Assembly: GCA_965240325.2 (NCBI GenBank)
Contig: OZ251231.1
Location: 1-64,000, forward strand
Direction: 5' to 3'
Source of the DNA: Rebecca billardiae RCC1528
Taxonomy: Eukaryota > Haptophyta
Length of the DNA stretch: 64,000 nucleotides
A model generated the notes under the pieces. It was not told the DNA's origin, made no database searches, and was given only the letters and a program-made list of their open reading frames with translations. Positions 58,209-64,000 of the stretch are shown here, in pieces. The position numbers and the translations under genes were made by a program. Numbering within the stretch: position 1 is the first letter of the stretch; each line of letters begins with the position of its first letter.

Positions 58209-60021
58209 ATGGCCCCGCGCCGAGAGCAGCAGCTGCTGTTTGCGTGCGAGCAGAAGGACCTGCCGGCGGGCGGGCCGCGCTTCGCGGACGCCGAGCGGTT
58301 CCAGGCGGGCGCGGTGCCCGAGGTGGGGGCGCGCGAGGCGGGGACGAGCCCGTCCGCGCTCCACCACCGCACGCACCACGAGCACTCCGCCGCCGACGAG
58401 CCCGACGCGCTCTCGGGCGGCGAGCTCGAGATGGGCGGCGCCGAGCTCGCGCCCGGCGGCGCCGCCGCGCGGCCCGAGGGCGTGCCGGGCGGCGGGGGCA
58501 GCTTCGGGCTGGAGGCGGCGGCGGACCTGAAGCCGCCGATGCTCGCGCCCGGCCCGATGTCCGTCCCGCGCCTCCTCCTCGTCAACGCCGTGTGGTTCGC
58601 CTCCTCGTTTGTGTGGTTCCTGCTGCTGATAGTGATCGTGCCCTCGCAGCTCGCCGCGCTGGTGGGCGAGGAGCGCAAGGGCTCGGCGGTGGGCGCGGTG
58701 CTGGGCTGCTCCACGCCGTTCGCCCTCCTCGGCGCGCCGCTCGTCGGCGTGCTCTCCGACCGCGTGCGCTCGCGCCACGGCCGCCGCCGGCCGCTGATGG
58801 TGCCGGGCGCGCTCGGGTTTGGCGTGGCCGTCGTGGCCCTCGTCACGCTGCCGCGCACCGTCTTCGAGTACGGGCTGCTGTACGCGGGGCTGCGGCTGGC
58901 CGACCTGCTGCTCTCGGCGCCGTTCAACGGGCTCATCGCCGACGTCACGCCCGCCGAGCTGCGCGGCGCCGCCTCGGGCATCATGGGCGCCGCCGCCAAC
59001 CTGGGCAACTTTGCGGGCGCCGCGGTGGGCGTGCAGTACACGGCGCTCGGGCCGAGCGCGATCGGGCTGGGGATGGCGGCGGTGCTGCTCACGGCGACGG
59101 CGGCGACGTGCATCGCCGCGCCCGAGGCGGACACGTCGCGCGGCCCGCCGCTGCCCCCGCTGCAGCTCCGCCAGCTCGGCCTCGACCTCGTCGCGCCCCT
59201 CCGCCACGCCGACTTTGCGTGGGTGTTTGCCACGCGGCTCATCTTCCAGATGGGCGTGTACACGGTGCAGGAGTTCCTCGAGTTCTACTACAGGGACGGC
59301 GTGGACCTGCCCGAGGGGACCTCGCCGGAGACGGGTGCGCGCGGGCGCGCGCAGCCGCGCGCGCGCACCCGCCGCGCGCGCCTCGCGCCGACGCGCGCCC
59401 GCCCGGGCCGGGCCCCGCGCGCGCTCGCCGCCGCGCGCCGCGCGCGCTCGCAGCGGTGAGCTACGGCATGCTCTGCCTGATGACGAGCGCGGTCATCACC
59501 GCGGCGGGCGGCGGCGCGCTGTCGGACTACCTGAACGGGCGGCGCAAGATCCTCGTGTACATCGCGGGCACTACGATGGCCATCTCGTGCGTGTGCGTCG
59601 TGATGGTCGGCCGCTCGCTCGGCTCCACGCTCGTGCTGCTCACCGCGTTTGGGCTCGGCTACGGCTGCTATCTGGTGCGCACACGCGGCGCTACCCTGGG
59701 CGAGGGCGCGCGGGGGCTCACGCGCCGGCGCGCGCGGTGCGTCGGCGCGCGCAGGCGGTGGACTTTGCGATGGTGCTCGACGTGCTGCCCGACCCGTCCG
59801 ACGCGGCCAAGGACATGGCGGTGTGGTCGATCGCGCTCACGCTGCCGCAGATGCTCGCCACGCCCACGGGCGGCGTGCTGCTCGACACGTTCCAGCGGAT
59901 CGGCAAGGCGGGCGGCGCGAACCCGGACTCGGTGCTCGGGTACCAGGTGGTCTTCATCCTCGCGGCGGGCTACCTGCTGCTCTCCACCGTGCTCGTGCGC
60001 AACATCAAGGGCGTCAAGTAG
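58209..60021 (+). CDS. MFS transporter, GPH/SLC45-like sugar type, 537 aa, three exons
   Basis: Exons 58209-59334, 59454-59674 and 59755-60021; introns of 119 bp (phase 1) and 80 bp (phase 0). First ATG at 58209 (MAPRREQQLLFACEQKDLP). A hydrophilic, His/Glu-rich N-terminal extension of about 110 residues precedes the first helix (LLLVNAVWFASSFVWFLLLI). The MFS loop 2-3 signature is LSDRVRSRHGRRRP (about 183-196); the matching second-half loop is LSDYLNGRRK. Splicing gives GTSPET-AVSYGMLCLM and YGCYL-AVDFAMVLDVLPD; the latter, with AKDMAVWSIALTLPQ, is characteristic of glycoside-pentoside-hexuronide/SLC45-type transporters. About 12 membrane helices are expected. The substrate is unproven; a sugar or related solute is the family expectation. 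The C-terminus is short (VRNIKGVK). Confidence 0.88.
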
Positions 60022-60530
60022 TGGTGCCAAAAGCCCGCGTCACTCGACGAGCACCGCCGACGACGCGGGACGACAGATCTGCGAGAGCCGAGATCGATGT
60101 TATTGCTTATTGCATTTTTTTGGTTATTGTTGCGCGAGCGTGCCGGGTGCCACTGACGATGTTCATTTTTCATCGTGGAAAGACGAAATACGAAATATGA
60201 CCATCATATATGGGTAAAGACGGGTGGGTGCTATGACTCATATGGGACGGCCGCTTGCCGACGATCTAATAACAAAATGCAGATGAGCTCGATAGGCCAT
60301 GGAACCTTCGGCGAATTCGGCTAGCCGACATCCGAGGAGTGGGCGACGCTCATCATATTCAATTATGAATGATGACTACTCATCCTATGACCCTCGACGA
60401 ATCCGAGACGTTACAGCCCGCGAGCCCGCGTAAATACTGACGTGCGGCTCGGGCGCACCCGCGACCCGTGACGAACAGCGATTCGGCAAAGCTCCGCGAG
60501 GCGGCTGCACGGCCGGCACAACCCCGCGAA
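60022..60530. other. Intergenic, AT-richer
   Basis: About 500 bp clearly less GC-rich than the flanking genes, with tgttattgcttattgcattt and tcatcatattcaattatg. It is likely 3' flank of the transporter and promoter of the next gene. No RNA gene or repeat is recognised. Confidence 0.55.
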
Positions 60531-61049
60531 ATGGTCGGCACACGCCCCACCACCACCAACTCGAAAACGACCAGCATGCGCGGCGCGGCGGCGGCGGCGA
60601 TGCTGCTGCCACTGCTGCTGCTCATCGACGCGCCCCGCTCGCACGCGCTCGCACACGTCCGATCGGCCGCGCCCCTGTCGGCCGGCAGGGGCGAACCCGC
60701 CGCTTCCGCGGCGCCGGCGCCGGCGCCGGCCGCAGTCACGCGCCCCGCCAGCGCGCGGCGGCAACTCGACGACCACGACGAGGGCGAGGCCGACAGCGCC
60801 GACGCTGGGCGCGCGGCATCTGGCCTCGCCGTCGCGCTCGGCGTGGGCGGCGGCGCCGTCGGCCTGTGCATCGTCGCCATGTGCGCCGCGCACCACTTCC
60901 TGATCGAGCGGCGGAGGCGCAACTCGACCGCCGCGCCCGAGCCCGTCGAGCAGATGGGCTCGACCCGGCTGCGCGCCGAGGAGGAGCAGCCGCCCGCCGA
61001 GGCCGAGCCCGTCGCCGAGGACGACGCGCCCCCGCTGGCCGAGCCGTGA
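60531..61049 (+). CDS. Small single-pass membrane protein, 157-172 aa
   Basis: Two candidate starts: ATG 60531 (MVGTRPTTTNSKTTS) or ATG 60576, the latter giving a classical signal peptide at once (MRGAAAAAMLLPLLLLIDAP). An Ala/Pro-rich ectodomain of about 70 residues with an acidic DDHDEGEADSADAG patch follows. One membrane helix (SGLAVALGVGGGAVGLCIVA, then MCAAHHFL) ends in a basic IERRRRN stop-transfer, and an acidic Glu/Pro/Ala cytosolic tail ends PPLAEP. This is type I topology. No family is recognised; it may be a surface or secretory-pathway protein. It is intronless, with TGA at 61047-61049. Confidence 0.75.
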   Translation: MVGTRPTTTNSKTTSMRGAAAAAMLLPLLLLIDAPRSHALAHVRSAAPLSAGRGEPAASAAPAPAPAAVTRPASARRQLDDHDEGEADSADAGRAASGLAVALGVGGGAVGLCIVAMCAAHHFLIERRRRNSTAAPEPVEQMGSTRLRAEEEQPPAEAEPVAEDDAPPLAEP

Positions 61050-61478
61050 TCGCAGCGATCGCAGCGCCCGCGCAGCGGGAAGGCGCCCGCGGGGGCGAGC
61101 TCCGGGGCTGATCGGGAATGCATGGTCATCACGAGGCTCGGCCCGTGCCGCCCAATGCGGCCGTCTGGTGGCAAAGGCGCGGCCGATGGGCCGACTCTGT
61201 GCTGTGGCCGGGCGCGCTCATCATCATTCTTTCCGCGAGTGAGGACAATATATACACTCGAAGTTCATCCGATCGTCCGGCAAGTGACCGATCCGGAAGG
61301 CTGGCACCGCGTCACGTAACTCTAAACTCACGTTCGGCCTCGGAGTCGGACGGATTACGCAGCAGCATCAACCTTGGGTCGCTCGCAGCACGGTACCGCC
61401 GCCGACGACACCGACGCAGCTAGGTCGTAGCAGTAGTCTAGATAGTATAGCAGTGTAGTATGTAACAGATGCGCATGA

Positions 61479-61547
<69 letters not shown>

Positions 61548-62686
61548 TATTCGTCGTCAGAATATGCCGCCCCAGCACGGCGGGCCTGTAGTTTATTTCT
61601 ACGAGAGCCCAAAGGCGACATTCGCCAAAACGCGGTACAATGGCGGCTTGCCCGCTGGTGCGGGCCCCGGAGCTAGTCCGGAGAAGTGATGGCACGTCAT
61701 TCGCGCATTCTCGTGTTGAGGCGCTGCGCTGTGGCGAAGGATGTTGTCAGACATGCTGATTCGCCTTGCCGTGGTGCTTCGCCTTGACACAGGGGTCACT
61801 CGCGGTGCACGGCACTCGGTGTGCACGATGCAGCGGCGGCGAGCGGCGGCAAACCGCTGCAGCTGGAGGCCCTCTGCAAGCTGCAAGCACTCTGCCTTGG
61901 CTGCTGCGTCGCACCCGTGTCAGTTAGCGACCAGTTCACAGCCAGATGCCAGATGGACTGCCGAGTCGCCACCAGCTCTAAACGCTCCGCCGCCACTACC
62001 TTGTCGAGCTTGAGATGCTTCCGTTCGGCGTGCGCTTGCTTGCAGCTTGCCGCCTGCATTTGAACGTGATCGCGGAAGGTTAGTAGGCCGGATGCTCAGG
62101 CCTCCTCGGCGTATATAATATTACAAGGTGCGTGCCACGCGCACCCATGACGCGCGGAAAGGCGTGCACACGCGTCCTCGCGCATCTTTCAGGCTGCAGT
62201 CTTGGCCAAGATGATGAGAACAAGCCTGCCAGTGCCGCGCAGGCGCGAGCGCGCGGAGAGTTCTGGGATCCGACCCATGGTGTTGGGTGTACCTCGTGTG
62301 CGACAACGACGAGGCGGACGAGCGCCGCAACTCAGGATTCGTGCACTCACCGGTCACCGAGGAGCCTGCACGTGAATCGCATTCCTTGCGCACGTGGGGG
62401 CCGCCATCGGCCGTGAGAGGTACACCCAACGGGGCGTGACACCGATTCCCACTGGCGAGCACGGGTTTGTCGCCGTGACATAGTAAATGGAATCTGGTAG
62501 AAATAAAACAGGCCGGCGGCCCGTCGCGGGTCCCTCGGGCCGTCGGGCTCGCGCCCTCGCGGGCCGACGTCACGACTCGCGGACTCCTCATCTGTCCTCA
62601 GCTCACTGCTGCATCATGCCGCTCGGCGGCTGTCGACGCGCGACACGGCGCATCCGTCGGATGCGGCGCCGACGCGCCACGCCCCC
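61050..62686. other. 1.6 kb convergent intergenic region, no firm gene
   Basis: Base composition is more even than elsewhere on the right side. It contains the (AT)32 microsatellite at 61481. Minus-strand frames at 61796-62059 (87 codons) and 62121-62591 (156 codons, starting with ATG at 62591) have fairly balanced composition, but match nothing I know and lack flanking support, so I leave them uncalled. A tatataatattac motif near 62113 is TATA-like. No tRNA or snRNA was recognised. Confidence 0.5.
61481..61544. repeat. (AT)32 dinucleotide microsatellite
   Basis: An uninterrupted AT run of about 64 bp, striking in this GC-rich background. It is self-complementary and could extrude a cruciform. 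Confidence 0.98.
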
Positions 62687-64000
62687 TCAGTCATCGTCGT
62701 CGTCGTCCATCGGCGCGGCCGGCTGCTGCGCGGCGGCGGCGGACGGCCCGCCGCCGCCCCCGCCCGCGCCCGCGGCGAGCGTGAGCGGCAGCCCGTCCGC
62801 GCGGCCGCCGGCGCCGCCGGCGCCGCGGCCGCCGAGCGCGGCCGCGCCGCCAAAGTGCTCGCCCAGCAGCTCCTCGGTCTCGAGCAGGTCGGCGAGCCCG
62901 CCCACGCGCTGCGCGTCGTGCGCGAGCGCGGCGTCCCAGTAGTGCGCCGCGCCGCGCTCGGCCAGCCACCTGCGCGCCGCCTCTGCCGAGCGCACCTGCT
63001 CCACCTGCGGCCGCGCGGGAGGCGCCGCGCGTGCGCGCGCGCGGCCGCGCGCACACGCGGGGCGCGCGGCGTGAGCGGCGGCGGCGGCGGCGGCGGGCGC
63101 TGCGCGCGCGCGCGCGCGCGCAGCGCGCACGGTGAACCCCTTGAAGAAGGGCTTGGCGACGAGGCCGCGCCACACGAGCGCGCAGCTCGGCCGGTGCGCC
63201 GGCCTTGCCCTGAGCCCCGCGCCCGCCTCCGCCGCCTGTGCCGCCGCCTCGCCCTCCGCCTCCCAGCCCTCGTCCCACCGGATGCGCCGCAGCATCAGCG
63301 CGGCGTACGGCTTGTGCGCGCGCGCGCCGCCCTCGACGACGACGAGGTGGCATCCCGAGAAGCCGCCGTCCGCGGGCGCGGAGGAGGCGGCGTGCGCGTG
63401 CGGCCCCTGCTGCCCCTGCCCCTGCCCCTGCGGCCCGAACGGCCCCACGAGCAGACACACGCCTGAGAGCGCGAGCTGCTGCGCGTTGATGTCCACCTTG
63501 TGCAGCTTCTGCCGGTCCGCGATGTGGGAGACCTTGTACACGCACACGTGCACGCCCTCCGCCAGGTCGCGCGCCGCGCGCTCGCGCCGCTTCTGCTGCC
63601 GCTGGTCCTTGCTCAGACGGCTCTCCTCGTTGCGCCGCGCGTGCGCCGCCTCGCGCGCCGCCACCTGCTGCCGCACGCGCGCCTCGATGGCGGAGGGGTT
63701 GGCGACGGCCGACTCGCCGAGCGCGCGCATCAGGTTGGAGAGCTTCACCTTGGGCTCGGGCGGCGCGGCGAGCCCGGCGCGCACCGCGTCCTGCCTCTCG
63801 CGCTCCTGCGCGTGCCGCCGCTGCGTGCGCAGCTTGCGCCGCTCCTTGGCCGTGAGCGGCAGCGGCTGCGGCGGCGGCGGCGGCCGCTCGGCGGGCGGCG
63901 CGACCGGCGGCGGGTGCTCGACGTAGTGCGTGACGCGCTCGGGCTCGACGCCGTGCGCGTACGCCGGCGCGACGCGCCCGTCCGCGCCCGCCGCCTGCCG
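62687..64000 (-). CDS. PRP3: U4/U6 snRNP protein Prp3, C-terminal 395 aa (5' part beyond window)
   Basis: The frame is open to the right edge, so the N-terminus is missing. Exons 64000-63131 and 63004-62687 flank a 126 bp phase-0 intron joining FFKGFT to VEQVRSAEAARRW. Family marks in order are THYVEHPPPV, LTAKERRKLRTQRR, APPEPKVKLSNLMRALG, DLAEGVHVCVYKVSHIA, INAQQLALSGVCLLVG, HLVVVEGGARAHKPYAALML, RRIRWDE and GAAHYWDAAL; these cover the PRP3 and DUF1115 domains. Prp3 holds the U4/U6 duplex within the tri-snRNP before spliceosome activation. After HYWD the protein carries about 70 extra residues, Gly/Ala-rich and ending in a run of Asp (MDDDDDD), longer than usual. The intron is 3n long without stops. 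Confidence 0.95.
   Translation of the reverse strand, partial: RQAAGADGRVAPAYAHGVEPERVTHYVEHPPPVAPPAERPPPPPQPLPLTAKERRKLRTQRRHAQERERQDAVRAGLAAPPEPKVKLSNLMRALGESAVANPSAIEARVRQQVAAREAAHARRNEESRLSKDQRQQKRRERAARDLAEGVHVCVYKVSHIADRQKLHKVDINAQQLALSGVCLLVGPFGPQGQGQGQQGPHAHAASSAPADGGFSGCHLVVVEGGARAHKPYAALMLRRIRWDEGWEAEGEAAAQAAEAGAGLRARPAHRPSCALVWRGLVAKPFFKGFTVRAARARARAAPAAAAAAAHAARPACARGRARARAAPPARPQVEQVRSAEAARRWLAERGAAHYWDAALAHDAQRVGGLADLLETEELLGEHFGGAAALGGRGAGGAGGRADGLPLTLAAGAGGGGGGPSAAAAQQPAAPMDDDDDD

Noticed and set aside
57636-59263. Long minus-strand frames opposite the transporter gene
   Set aside because: The plus strand encodes clear transporter motifs with consistent splicing; the antisense frames are low-complexity shadows.
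62121-62591. 156-codon minus-strand frame with an ATG start
   Set aside because: Reasonable composition but no recognised motif, no supporting context and no way to test transcription here; left uncalled.

Overview
This is the left end of a eukaryotic nuclear chromosome. It opens with about 1.7 kb of C-strand telomere repeat (CCCTAA, i.e. TTAGGG on the other strand), continues through about 38 kb of subtelomere dominated by two unrelated satellites, and becomes gene-dense from about 40 kb to the right edge. The genes are very GC-rich, carry short GC-rich spliceosomal introns, encode Ala/Arg/Pro-rich proteins with Pro-rich linkers, and include a spliceosomal Prp3, a LysM/TLDc protein and a subtilase with an algal-type GDGLCC module. 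A GC-rich unicellular alga fits best, with a haptophyte my first guess and a pelagophyte or similar second. That assignment is inference, not proof.

Layout: 1-1740 telomere; 1845-18338 a satellite with a ~197 bp monomer (about 84 copies) organised in a ~3.35 kb, 17-monomer higher-order repeat; 18339-22310 a non-satellite island with a 54-codon ORF, an interrupted ORF and a ~700 bp duplicated module; 22310-36480 a second satellite with a 183 bp monomer (about 77 copies) whose length, divisible by three, creates artefactual reading frames of thousands of codons; 36480-39950 GC-rich intergenic DNA with degenerate and dispersed repeats; 40053-64000 the genes.

Genes, left to right: an orphan two-exon gene (minus) with a small divergent ORF 50 bp away; a three-exon leucine-rich-repeat protein (minus) divergent from a three-exon OXR1-type LysM/TLDc protein (plus); an orphan single-exon protein (minus); a three-exon multi-pass membrane protein with a split TIR-like domain (minus); a type I membrane subtilase (minus) divergent from a DUF1295/steroid-5-alpha-reductase-like membrane protein (plus); a three-exon MFS sugar-type transporter (plus); a small single-pass membrane protein (plus); and the C-terminal part of Prp3 (minus), cut by the window edge. 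They do not form one pathway; they look like an ordinary housekeeping and accessory mix starting where the subtelomere ends.

I reconstructed eleven introns by protein-frame continuity. Nearly all start GTGCG and carry CTCAC before the acceptor, a distinctive splice code that is the most useful new observation here. The most unusual gene is the TIR-like membrane protein, whose first intron can fold into a long (CA)/(TG) hairpin.
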